From assembly GCA_039980135.1 (NCBI GenBank), contig JBDXCV010000001.1:1-64000 (forward strand): a stretch of DNA of 64,000 bases, in the 5' to 3' direction. The translations under genes and the position numbers were made by a program. Source of the DNA: Alphaproteobacteria bacterium (GTDB taxonomy: Bacteria > Pseudomonadota > Alphaproteobacteria > UBA6615). Below the pieces are notes generated by a model. The model ran no database searches, was not told the origin of the DNA, and was given only the letters and a program-made list of their open reading frames with translations. Of this stretch, positions 26,749-34,413 are shown one piece after another; position 1 is the first letter of the stretch, and each line of letters begins with the position of its first letter.

Positions 26749-26828
26749 CCCCTTTCGCCTGAACCGCTCACGAGTTCGCTACATCAATAATTGGTAGGGT
26801 CAACTGGTCGGTTGGTTGTTGTAATATT

Positions 26829-26855
26829 GCACCGTCGGCGCGATGTCGACGGTGC
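26829..26855 (+). other. Hairpin between the tandem TRAP receptors
   Basis: GCACCGTCG (26829-26837) and CGACGGTGC (26847-26855) are perfect 9-bp arms around a 9-base loop, 13 bases before the GGGAGG of copy 2. There is no T tract. It could be an mRNA stability or processing element that keeps receptor levels above permease levels, or an operator. Confidence 0.5.
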
Positions 26856-26873
26856 CATAACTGGGAGGAATTC

Positions 26874-27875
26874 ATGAAAACGTTCAAAGCAGTCGCCCTT
26901 GCGGCGGGCATTGCCGCGGCCGGTGCATTCGTAAGCACTACGGCCTCTGCCGATGAACTTTCGCTGGCCTATTTCATGGGCCCGAAACACCCGATGAATG
27001 CCGGTGTCATGACGCCGTTCGGTGAGAAGCTCGCCGAGCTGTCGGGCGGCAAACTGACCATCAAGCAGTTTCCAGGCGGCGCGCTGAACAAGGTGCCGCC
27101 GAAGCAGTACTCGATCCTGCTTTCGGGGGTGGCCGATGTCATCTTCACATTGCCCGGCTATACGGCCGATGTGTTTCCCAAGACGAACGTGATGGGGCTT
27201 CCGGGTGTCTGTGATTCCGCCCTTTCCTGCACCGAGGCCATGCAGCGTGTGCGTGGCGAACTTGAGCAGGAATACAACGCCAAGGTCATCGCTATCTGGG
27301 CGAATGCACCACCGGTGCTGATCACCAGGGACAAGGCCGTTCGCACCCTCGAAGACCTCAAGGGCATGAAAATCCGCGTTACGTCCAAATCGGATGTGCC
27401 GATCGTCGAGGCTCTCGGCGCCAGCGCCGTCGCCCAACCGGTGACGGTGATCAACCAGAATCTGGCGAATGGCGTGATCGACGGGATCATGATCGATCCT
27501 TCGGCTATCGGCGCCTTCAAGCTGTTCGAACCGGCGAATTATGTAACGACTTGGTTTCCGGGGTCGGGCTCGGCCTTCGTCCTGCTGATGAATAAGGACG
27601 TCTACAACAAGCTTTCGGCCGAGGAAAAAGGCTGGGTCGACGCGGCCGCGAGCGCGGAGCTTTCGCTCGGCGCGGGCAAGGCGTATGACGCCGCATCGGC
27701 GCGCGGGATCGGGGCCGCCAAGGCGAACGGCAATGAGTTGATTGAATTGTCGGATGCCGAGAAGGCGAAGTTCCAGGCCCGGGTCGATGACGTCATGGCC
27801 AAGCTGGCTTCCAAGCCGGTGGGTGACAGCACGATCGGTCAGATGATTGCGAAGATGACGGGTTCGGGCAGCTGA
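26874..27875 (+). CDS. TRAP transporter solute receptor (DctP), tandem copy 2
   Basis: 333 residues, ATG at 26874 with GGGAGG five bases upstream. Signal peptide (cleavage near ASA-DE), DctP fold, ligand arginine in LKGMKIRV, cysteine pair in PGVCDSALSC. It matches copy 1 over its full length. Differences cluster around the region after the arginine (VTSKSDVPIV against VVAKASVPVV) and near the C-terminus, which would be consistent with altered ligand preference. It is followed after 3 bp by the DctQ gene, so it is the receptor most directly coupled to the permease. Confidence 0.93.
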   Translation: MKTFKAVALAAGIAAAGAFVSTTASADELSLAYFMGPKHPMNAGVMTPFGEKLAELSGGKLTIKQFPGGALNKVPPKQYSILLSGVADVIFTLPGYTADVFPKTNVMGLPGVCDSALSCTEAMQRVRGELEQEYNAKVIAIWANAPPVLITRDKAVRTLEDLKGMKIRVTSKSDVPIVEALGASAVAQPVTVINQNLANGVIDGIMIDPSAIGAFKLFEPANYVTTWFPGSGSAFVLLMNKDVYNKLSAEEKGWVDAAASAELSLGAGKAYDAASARGIGAAKANGNELIELSDAEKAKFQARVDDVMAKLASKPVGDSTIGQMIAKMTGSGS

Positions 27876-27878
27876 TAG

Positions 27879-28409
27879 GTGCCCGAGCCGCAGCACAAGG
27901 CGCTCCGATGGGCCGACGAACAACTCGGCCGGGTGGCCGGGTTGTTCGCCATTGTAGGGGCCATCGGTGTCTGCTTGCTGATGGTCAATATCCTTGTGGC
28001 CGTGTTCTGGCGCTATGCGCTCAACGATCCGATATTCGGCATCGATGACGTCTCGGTCATGGTGCTCGCCGTCTTCGCCGGTTGTGCGGTCGCCTACGGT
28101 GCGCGGAACAACTCGCACGTGTCGGTCGATATCATCACCAAGTTCTTCGGCCGTTCGGCGACCCGCTATACGGATGCCGTGATGCGTATCCTGGCGCTGG
28201 GTATCACGGGGCTGGCGGCATTTGCCCTCTGGACCAAGGCCTGCGGTTTCGAGGAAGCCTGCATCACTGAAAACCTGAGCATCGAGCATACCTGGTTTTA
28301 CTATTTCCTCGGTGTGGCGCTGTGTTTCTATGCGCTGCATTTGCTGGTCATGCTGCTGGTTGGCTTTGCGCACTGGCACGGGGAAGACCCGAACGAGACT
28401 GCGGACTGA
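27879..28409 (+). CDS. TRAP transporter small permease (DctQ)
   Basis: 176 residues from a GTG at 27879, three bases after the receptor stop. Four membrane helices (about 22-45, 55-78, 100-122, 142-165) fit DctQ. The conserved pattern VAVFWRYALNDPIFGIDDVS is characteristic of the small subunit. Its stop overlaps the DctM start by one base (TGATG), so the membrane subunits are translated together. It forms the sodium-coupled permease with DctM. Confidence 0.92.
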   Translation: MPEPQHKALRWADEQLGRVAGLFAIVGAIGVCLLMVNILVAVFWRYALNDPIFGIDDVSVMVLAVFAGCAVAYGARNNSHVSVDIITKFFGRSATRYTDAVMRILALGITGLAAFALWTKACGFEEACITENLSIEHTWFYYFLGVALCFYALHLLVMLLVGFAHWHGEDPNETAD

Positions 28410-29713
28410 TGGAGAGCGAAACCGTCGCGATACTGGGGTTTGTCGCGCTCTTTATTCTGTTGTTCATTCGCATGCCGGTCGGGCTGACCATGATGCTGAT
28501 CGGCACGGTCGGGATCTATCTGATCCGCCCGGTGGCCGCCGTCCCGACCCTGGCCGGCGAGATATTCGCCGAGGCCGCGAACTTTCCGCTCATCATCATC
28601 CCGCTGTTTGTCCTGATGGGGAACCTGGCCGGGGTGTCCGGCATGAGCCGGGATCTCTATCGCGCCGCGAACGCCTGGCTCGGCCACATGAAGGGTGGAC
28701 TTGCATCCGCGACGGTCGTCGGTTGCGCAGGGTTCTCCGCCCTGTCGGGGTCATCGCTCGCGGCGGCGCTGACCATGGGCCGTGTCTCGCTGCCCGAAAT
28801 GCAGCGCTACAATTACGACAATGGCCTGGCGACCGGGGCAATCGCTGCGGGGGGAACCCTCGGCATCCTCATTCCGCCGTCCGCCGGCTTCGTGATCTAC
28901 GCCATCCTGACCGAGGAAAGCATCGGGCGCCTGTTTCTCGCCGGGGTCTTTCCGGGGCTGATGCTGACAATATTGTTCGTCATCGCGATCTGGATCGTCG
29001 TGAAACGCGATCCCGGCAAGGCGCCCCAGGCCGCCGAAGCCGTGCCCATCGGGGCGCGGCTGCGCGCGCTAGCCGGTGCGGGCTGGATCATCGGGATTGT
29101 GGTGATGACCATCGGCGGCATTTACACCGGCGTCTTTTCCGCGATCGAGGCCGCGGGCATCGGCGCGGCTCTCGCCTTCGTGGTCACGGTCATTCGCCGG
29201 GCCGTGACCTGGCCGAACATGAAAGATGTCTTCAACTCGACACTGCGTGCGTCGGGCACATTGTTCATGATCCTGTTCGGCGCGTTCGTGTTCAAGACCT
29301 TCGTCGGTTTCACGGGCATCACCTTCGCGCTCTCGACCTGGGTCGGCGAGCAGGGGTTCACGGGCATGGAGATCGTGATCGCATTCCTGATCATGTTCAT
29401 CGTGCTCGGCACTTTTCTCGAGGGCTTCGCGATCCTGGTGCTGACCGTTCCGCTGATTCAACCGATCATCGAGCCGCTCGGGGTCGACATGATCTGGTTC
29501 GGCGTGATGATGGTCATCGCGCTGGAGATGGGGCTGATCTCGCCGCCGGTCGGCGTGAATGTATTCGTGGTGAAGGGCATCGCCGACGGGGTCCCGCTGA
29601 ACACCATCTTCCGGGGAATTTGGCCCTTCTGGTTCGCAATGCTGCTCGGTGTGGCGATTCTCGTATTGTTTCCCGAGATCGCGCTGATCCTGCCCAACAC
29701 GATGTTCGGCTAG
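28409..29713 (+). CDS. TRAP transporter large permease (DctM)
   Basis: 434 residues from the ATG at 28409 that overlaps the DctQ stop. About twelve hydrophobic segments; typical features are MPVGLTMMLIGTVG, FPLIIIPLFVLMGNLA and GTLGILIPPSAGFVIYAILT. The length is standard. It is the transport channel for one or both tandem receptors and perhaps also for the orphan receptor at 23287. This gene ends the long plus-strand run that began near 21737; the next gene is convergent. Confidence 0.94.
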   Translation: MESETVAILGFVALFILLFIRMPVGLTMMLIGTVGIYLIRPVAAVPTLAGEIFAEAANFPLIIIPLFVLMGNLAGVSGMSRDLYRAANAWLGHMKGGLASATVVGCAGFSALSGSSLAAALTMGRVSLPEMQRYNYDNGLATGAIAAGGTLGILIPPSAGFVIYAILTEESIGRLFLAGVFPGLMLTILFVIAIWIVVKRDPGKAPQAAEAVPIGARLRALAGAGWIIGIVVMTIGGIYTGVFSAIEAAGIGAALAFVVTVIRRAVTWPNMKDVFNSTLRASGTLFMILFGAFVFKTFVGFTGITFALSTWVGEQGFTGMEIVIAFLIMFIVLGTFLEGFAILVLTVPLIQPIIEPLGVDMIWFGVMMVIALEMGLISPPVGVNVFVVKGIADGVPLNTIFRGIWPFWFAMLLGVAILVLFPEIALILPNTMFG

Positions 29714-29726
29714 GTTCGGACCCGCT

Positions 29727-30446
29727 TCAGGTTATCGACGGTTCGAGCATCAGGCTGCCGTGTCCCGGAACGGGATCGGTGATCCCATGGGTGCGCAGCG
29801 CATACCAGTAGGTCGCCTGATTGACCGACAGGAACGGTTTTCCGAATTTCTGCTCCATGTGATCGACCATGTCGCCAATCCCGATGGACGCGCCGATGTG
29901 GACCAGCGTGTCGACGTCGTCATGATCGAGCTTCGCGAAGGCCGCCTCGACATCCGACAGCTCGATGTTGATGGAATTCACGGGATGCTCGACACCCAGA
30001 CAGCCTGAATAGGGAATCTCGAATCCGATTTCCTCGTAGTAGCCCCGGGCGCTTTGCAGGGTTTCCTCGTAGAGCGGTACCCACATGGCAAATCGCCTGG
30101 CGTTGACCTTGCGCAGTGCGGCTTCCATCGCGTCCGTTGCGGTGATGAAGGGCACATCTCCGGCGCGCTCCGCGAATTCCTCGCGATATCGCGCCTGTCG
30201 GGCGATCGACCATGTGCGCATTTCCAGGGAATTGCCGCCGATGATCAGGTCCGGCCAACAACCGTGCGCGCCGGGAATGGAATCGAGCACGGCGCCGGCG
30301 ACGTCTGCCTGGCTCACGAGTTCGAACCGGTAGATCTGATGGGAAACGCCATCGACACGCATGGCGTCATACTCGGGCTGCTGGGTCGAATTCTGCTGCG
30401 GGATCAGAATCGCGAAGACCCCGCGAGGGCCAAAACGGTCGGGCAT
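29727..30446 (-). CDS. Asp/Glu-racemase-fold protein of the maleate isomerase/arylmalonate decarboxylase group (copy 2)
   Basis: 239 residues from the ATG at 30446 (GGAGAA upstream); the start MPDRFGPRGVFAILIP matches copy 1 at 17143. The same landmarks are shared: HGCWPDLIIGGNSLEMR, ITATDAMEAAL, LDHDDVDTLVHIGASIGI and ATYWYALRTHGITDP. As in copy 1, both usual catalytic cysteine positions are non-cysteine. A Cys in PYSGCLGVEH is not at either site. It is convergent with the TRAP permease genes. The two copies are clearly paralogues of a distinct subgroup whose chemistry is unknown. Confidence 0.72.
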   Translation of the reverse strand: MPDRFGPRGVFAILIPQQNSTQQPEYDAMRVDGVSHQIYRFELVSQADVAGAVLDSIPGAHGCWPDLIIGGNSLEMRTWSIARQARYREEFAERAGDVPFITATDAMEAALRKVNARRFAMWVPLYEETLQSARGYYEEIGFEIPYSGCLGVEHPVNSINIELSDVEAAFAKLDHDDVDTLVHIGASIGIGDMVDHMEQKFGKPFLSVNQATYWYALRTHGITDPVPGHGSLMLEPSIT

Positions 30447-30582
30447 GAAGGTTCTCCGGAGCAAAGAAAAAGGTGTTGGTAGGTTAAACGGCGGTCCACG
30501 CCGGGTCCAATGAGCTTGTTTGTGGTTTACGGGCGGCTGGACGCCGCGCAAAATCGACCGGCAACCATCCGGGCCCCGCCGA

Positions 30583-31626
30583 ATGCCGTCTCATCTTTCA
30601 CTTGTGTATGCCCTATCGGCCGGCTTGTTGCTCGGTTTGTTTGCGAGCGAGCGGCACGTCCACGCGCAGGAGACGACGCGACCCAGTGCCGACCCGAAGT
30701 TCGAGTTTCCGGCGGGATGCGAGATCGGACGCGATTGCTGGTTCTTCGCCTATATGGACCATGACCCGTCGGATGCCTACCGCGATCATATGTGTGGCTT
30801 GCGGACCTACAATGCTCACAAAGGCACCGACATCGCCCCGATTAACCCCGACGCCCCTGTCACGGTGATTGCGGCGGCGGACGGGGTTGTGCTGGGCGCG
30901 CGCGACGGTATGGATGATAGCGTCATGCGGGTGCGCGATGATTTCCGCATGGCGGCGCAGTGCGGCAACGGTGTTCGCCTCGATCATGGGAATGGCTGGA
31001 CAAGCCAGTATTGCCATCTGGCGCGGGGCAGCGTGACCGTTCGCCGGGGCGCGCGCGTCACGGCCGGGCAGATACTGGGCTGGATCGGCAGTTCCGGGCG
31101 ATCGGAATTGCGGCATCTGCATTTCCAGGTCGAACGCGATGGCCAGCAGGTCGATCCTTTCAACGGGATGCGGCCAGTCACACCGCCGCAATGCGATGCG
31201 ACGGGGACGACGGATCTGGCCTTGTGGCAGCCGCCGGTGCGCGCGGAAATCTCTGAATATGCGCCGTCTTCGATCTACCGGGCGGGGATCACCACCGGCC
31301 CGCCGGACCGGGAGCGGGTTATGTTCGATGGCTATCCCGACACCGCGTCGGTCAGTGCGGACGCGCTCGTCGGGTATATCGTCGTGCTGGGCGTCATCGC
31401 CGGTACGACCGTGGATACGATCATCTCCGGCCCGAACGGGCAGCGGATTTTCGAGAACCGGCGTACTCTGGACGAAGACCGGGCGCGTTTCTATGCGTTC
31501 ACCGGAACCCGCCGAAAAGGCGGCAACTGGGCGCCGGGCGCGTACCGGGTGCGCTTTGTGGTTCGGGGCGACGGGCCGGGCGGCACCTTTGAAATCGAGG
31601 CGGAGAGGCACATTGTTCTGGGTTAG
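30583..31626 (+). CDS. Secreted M23-family peptidase
   Basis: 347 residues from the ATG at 30583, giving a signal peptide of about 28 residues (cleavage near VHA-QE). The LytM/M23 domain (about 50-200) has the zinc ligands in NAHKGTDIA (H-x3-D) and LRHLHFQV (H-x-H). The remaining 150 residues form a beta-rich tail with no domain I recognise. M23 enzymes cut peptidoglycan cross-links. It overlaps the lectin-like gene by 14 bases, so the two are made together and probably act in the same envelope process. Confidence 0.85.
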   Translation: MPSHLSLVYALSAGLLLGLFASERHVHAQETTRPSADPKFEFPAGCEIGRDCWFFAYMDHDPSDAYRDHMCGLRTYNAHKGTDIAPINPDAPVTVIAAADGVVLGARDGMDDSVMRVRDDFRMAAQCGNGVRLDHGNGWTSQYCHLARGSVTVRRGARVTAGQILGWIGSSGRSELRHLHFQVERDGQQVDPFNGMRPVTPPQCDATGTTDLALWQPPVRAEISEYAPSSIYRAGITTGPPDRERVMFDGYPDTASVSADALVGYIVVLGVIAGTTVDTIISGPNGQRIFENRRTLDEDRARFYAFTGTRRKGGNWAPGAYRVRFVVRGDGPGGTFEIEAERHIVLG

Positions 31627-32179
31627 GACTGCCGGTTTTTCTGCGGTTATTCTGGCGTTCGCGTTTGTCGCCACACCCGCGCATGCGCAAGACACTAAGG
31701 GAAGCGGGGAGATATTCATCCTGGCCGATGCGCCGCTCGACGAGCCGCATGGCCTGTGTCTCGACATCCCGGGGCATGCGGATCGGGTCGATGTCACGCG
31801 GAATCTCACCGTGCACACCTGCAAGCGGGATATCTGGAATCTGGATGAACGATTCGCCGCTGCCCCGTTTGAAAACGGGATTCTTCATATGCCCGAATAC
31901 GGGATGTGCGTTGCGGCAAATGATACGCGCGCGGGTGCACAGGTGGCGCTTGCGAACTGTGACGGTTCGCCGGGGCAACGGTGGAAATACACGGATAAAC
32001 GTCTGGTGTCGGCGGCGCAGGACCGCCTGTGCCTGACGGTCGGGCCGGAACCGTCCGAGTTGACCCCGGGCGGTCGCCGACTGCCGTCGCGCCATGTCGC
32101 CCGTTCGTTGGGGCTCGCCGATTGCACGGCCGCCGACGCGGACCGGCAGCGTTGGGAGATTGAGACGCCGGGCGGCTAG
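31613..32179 (+). CDS. Secreted ricin-B-type lectin-like protein
   Basis: 188 residues from a TTG at 31613 with GGAGAGG upstream, overlapping the end of the peptidase gene. A signal peptide (cleavage near AHA-QD) precedes a beta-trefoil-like region with three partial repeats: LCLDIPG, then MCVAANDTRAGAQVALANCD ending in GQRWKY, then LCLTVG ending in DRQRWEIE. QxW-type ends and paired cysteines fit ricin-B lectins, although the first repeat is weak. It likely binds carbohydrate, perhaps directing the coupled M23 enzyme to the wall or an external polymer. Confidence 0.7.
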   Translation: MFWVRTAGFSAVILAFAFVATPAHAQDTKGSGEIFILADAPLDEPHGLCLDIPGHADRVDVTRNLTVHTCKRDIWNLDERFAAAPFENGILHMPEYGMCVAANDTRAGAQVALANCDGSPGQRWKYTDKRLVSAAQDRLCLTVGPEPSELTPGGRRLPSRHVARSLGLADCTAADADRQRWEIETPGG

Positions 32180-32189
32180 CCCGTCCGGG

Positions 32190-32354
32190 CTATTTGCGGA
32201 CGTTCAGCCAGATGGCGTGAATGACGCCGGGGATGAACCCGAGGATTGTCAGCAGGATGTTGAGCCAGAAATGGCCGGCAATGCCGACCTTGAGGAAGGC
32301 CCCCAGCGGCGGAATGAACAGTGAAATGATTATTCGAATGACGTCCATGATCAT
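32190..32354 (-). CDS. YqaE/Pmp3-family small membrane peptide
   Basis: 54 residues from the ATG at 32354 (GGGGAGA upstream; an ATG at 32348 is also possible). Two hydrophobic helices around IPPLGAFLKVGIAGHFWLNI and LLTILGFIPGVIHAIWL match the UPF0057/Pmp3 family almost position for position. These peptides occur in bacteria, plants and fungi and are linked to salt, cold or membrane-potential stress. It is a stand-alone gene, convergent with the lectin gene. Confidence 0.88.
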   Translation of the reverse strand: MIMDVIRIIISLFIPPLGAFLKVGIAGHFWLNILLTILGFIPGVIHAIWLNVRK

Positions 32355-32399
32355 CGTCTCCCCATTCGGGTTTGTCGTGAATTTTTTGATGGGTGGTTC

Positions 32400-33011
32400 C
32401 TACCACATAGAATCCCTGGCCTTGTCGGCCCAGCTGTTGTCGTAAGCCTCGCCACCCAGCTTGTTCTCACTCAGCGTTGCCAGGATTTGCCCTGGTGTCG
32501 GGAGTGATGCCGGATCGATGAAGCGATCAGGGTTCCACAACTCGGAGCGAATGATCGCCCGCGCGCACTGGAAATAGATCGTCTCGACCTCGATCACGAC
32601 GACGGAGCGCGGCGCCTTGCCGTCGACGGCGAAGGATTCGAGCAGATCCGGATCGATGGACAGATGGGCCTTGCCGTTGATGCGCAGTGTGCTGCCGCTG
32701 CCGGGCAAAAGGAACAGCAGCCCGACACGCGGGTCGCGCACGATGTTGCGCAGGGAGTCGACCCGGTTGTTTCCCCGGCGATCGGGCAGCATCACGGTTG
32801 TCTCGTCGTGAATGCGCACGAAACCCGCTCTGTCGCCGCGCGGCGAGCAATCGAGGCCCTCGGGCCCGGCCGTGGCCAATGCGACGAACGGGGAGGCCTC
32901 AATCAACGCCCGGTAGTGAGGGGTGATCCGGTCAACTTCCTTGGCGAGCGAGGTCTCGACGGGCGCGCCATAAAGCGCCGCGAGTTCTTCGACGGTTGTG
33001 ATGGTGGACAT
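32400..33011 (-). CDS. Pyridoxamine-5'-phosphate-oxidase-fold protein
   Basis: 203 residues with the split-barrel FMN-binding fold. ASPFVALATAGPEGLDCSPRGD and TVMLPDRRGNNRVDSLRNI are hallmarks of the MSMEG_1061-like PPOX subgroup, and the C-terminal CARAIIRSELWNPDRF is also typical. Many members bind FMN or F420 and reduce unknown substrates; this is not expected to be the vitamin B6 enzyme. Single gene, separate from its neighbours. Confidence 0.83.
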   Translation of the reverse strand: MSTITTVEELAALYGAPVETSLAKEVDRITPHYRALIEASPFVALATAGPEGLDCSPRGDRAGFVRIHDETTVMLPDRRGNNRVDSLRNIVRDPRVGLLFLLPGSGSTLRINGKAHLSIDPDLLESFAVDGKAPRSVVVIEVETIYFQCARAIIRSELWNPDRFIDPASLPTPGQILATLSENKLGGEAYDNSWADKARDSMW

Positions 33012-33107
33012 GTCTTGGCTCCGGCAAAGGGGTCGGTGTTGGTCCGACCGATCTTTTATCAGATTACCGGATGCCGGTGCAGGTTAAACCGGCGCAAACG
33101 CGGCGGA

Positions 33108-33503
33108 CTAGCGCGTCGCCCCGACGGCGGTTTCGATGCGTTTGCGCAATGCGGGGTCGGCCTGTGCGGCGTTCGCGATTGCCAGGTAGTTATCGACACT
33201 GATGCCGGCATCCGTGATCGCTGTCGCCATCAGACCTCGCGCCTCCTCGATCAAGGCATCCGCTTCGGCCTGCGAGCCGGCTGCGGCCAGCCGTGGCTCA
33301 TACTGGCGGCGCAGGCTGACGATCGAGCGCGCAGCGGTGACGAAAATTTCCAGTTGTGCCTCGTCTACCGCAGCCGGCGGGGTCTGTGCCTGGGCAAGCG
33401 CCACGCCGGGGCCGGCGTTTGCCGGCGTCATGGCGAAAGCGGCTAGCGGGAACAGGGCGGCCACGCCCAACAGGCGGGCGCGGCGCAGCATCAGATAGAT
33501 CAT
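33108..33503 (-). CDS. Secreted DUF4168-type protein
   Basis: 131 residues from the ATG at 33503. The signal peptide is about 1-37 (LFPLAAFAMTPANA). The mature part is helical and ends AITDAGISVDNYLAIANAAQ followed by DPALRKRIE, the pattern of DUF4168 (a helix ending with a DP-L-x-RI motif). The function is unknown; members are periplasmic or envelope-associated. Confidence 0.75.
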   Translation of the reverse strand: MIYLMLRRARLLGVAALFPLAAFAMTPANAGPGVALAQAQTPPAAVDEAQLEIFVTAARSIVSLRRQYEPRLAAAGSQAEADALIEEARGLMATAITDAGISVDNYLAIANAAQADPALRKRIETAVGATR

Positions 33504-33532
33504 CGGTGGCTCCGAGGATTTGAGGTGATCAA

Positions 33533-34351
33533 TCAGGCAGGTAAATCCCAGCCGACCCAGTTGCACAATGCTTCGCCCATCACGAGTTCGAGATCGCGGC
33601 CCTTGAGCCAGGGCAGTTCCTCGGTGAACAGCGTGACGCATTCCTTGTAACTGCATTTCATGCGCGACAAGTCGGTGCCCCAGAAACAGCGATCCGGCCC
33701 GAACGCGTCGAAAATTTGCTGCAGCTTGTCGTGGATTTCCGTGTGCGGATACGGCTCGGTCGAGTTGCCGTTGGCACCGGACATCTTGACGGCGACGTTC
33801 GGATGCCTGGCCAATGCGACGAGCTCCGGCAGCGTGTCGAACGATTCGATCCCCGGCTTGAACGGGTTTGCCCCGAGGTGATCGATCAGGAAGGGGATGT
33901 CGGGATATTTCTCGGCGAGTTCTCCGACCGTCGGGAGGAACTCATGGGCAAGCAATCCGACCGGCATCTTCTGCTCATTCGCAATCGGCCAGATCCAGTC
34001 CATGGTGCCGTCCGTCGGCCAGGACTCGCGCCCCGGTGCAATGAACAGGAACCGCAGCCCCAGCATGCCCGGCGTGTCCAGCCAGCCGGCGAGTTTGGCC
34101 GCACTCAACTCCGGTTGATCCATGTGCACCCAGCCGAGAACCCGAAACCGGTCCGGGTGGGCGTTGGCGGCGGCGACGGCGATTTCATTGCCGTTCGGGA
34201 CCACGCCCGGCGGGTGCAGGATCACCCGGTCGACGCCGGCCTCGTCCATCTCCGCGATCAGATCCTCGGCCGTGAAATTCGGGATCTGCCGGTGGATGGC
34301 CCCCATCGTGGTGTTGATCCAGATATGGACCTGTGAATCGACGATCAGCAT
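33533..34351 (-). CDS. Amidohydrolase-2 family hydrolase
   Basis: 272 residues, TIM barrel of the ACMSD/4-oxalomesaconate hydratase-like group. The N-terminal metal motif is DSQVHIW (one His instead of H-x-H). Further likely ligands are His in LLAHEF, His in LIDHLG and Asp in FWGTDLSR. With only one N-terminal His, metal binding may differ from standard ACMSD. It lies upstream, on the same strand, of the DUF4168 gene and downstream of the GMC oxidoreductase and Pht5-like genes, so it may process their product. Confidence 0.82.
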   Translation of the reverse strand: MLIVDSQVHIWINTTMGAIHRQIPNFTAEDLIAEMDEAGVDRVILHPPGVVPNGNEIAVAAANAHPDRFRVLGWVHMDQPELSAAKLAGWLDTPGMLGLRFLFIAPGRESWPTDGTMDWIWPIANEQKMPVGLLAHEFLPTVGELAEKYPDIPFLIDHLGANPFKPGIESFDTLPELVALARHPNVAVKMSGANGNSTEPYPHTEIHDKLQQIFDAFGPDRCFWGTDLSRMKCSYKECVTLFTEELPWLKGRDLELVMGEALCNWVGWDLPA

Positions 34352-34413
34352 TGCGTTTCTCCTTGTGACTAAGGGCAGTCGTGCATGGTTGGATCAGTGG
34401 CTTGTCCCCGGCG

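Noticed and set aside
25747-27875. Tandem TRAP receptors as an assembly duplication
   Set aside because: The copies differ at roughly a fifth of residues and in their leader sequences, so they are real paralogues.
26784-28379. A 531-codon minus-strand frame across the TRAP receptor and DctQ genes
   Set aside because: Antisense shadow of well-identified plus-strand genes; no ribosome site and no domain.
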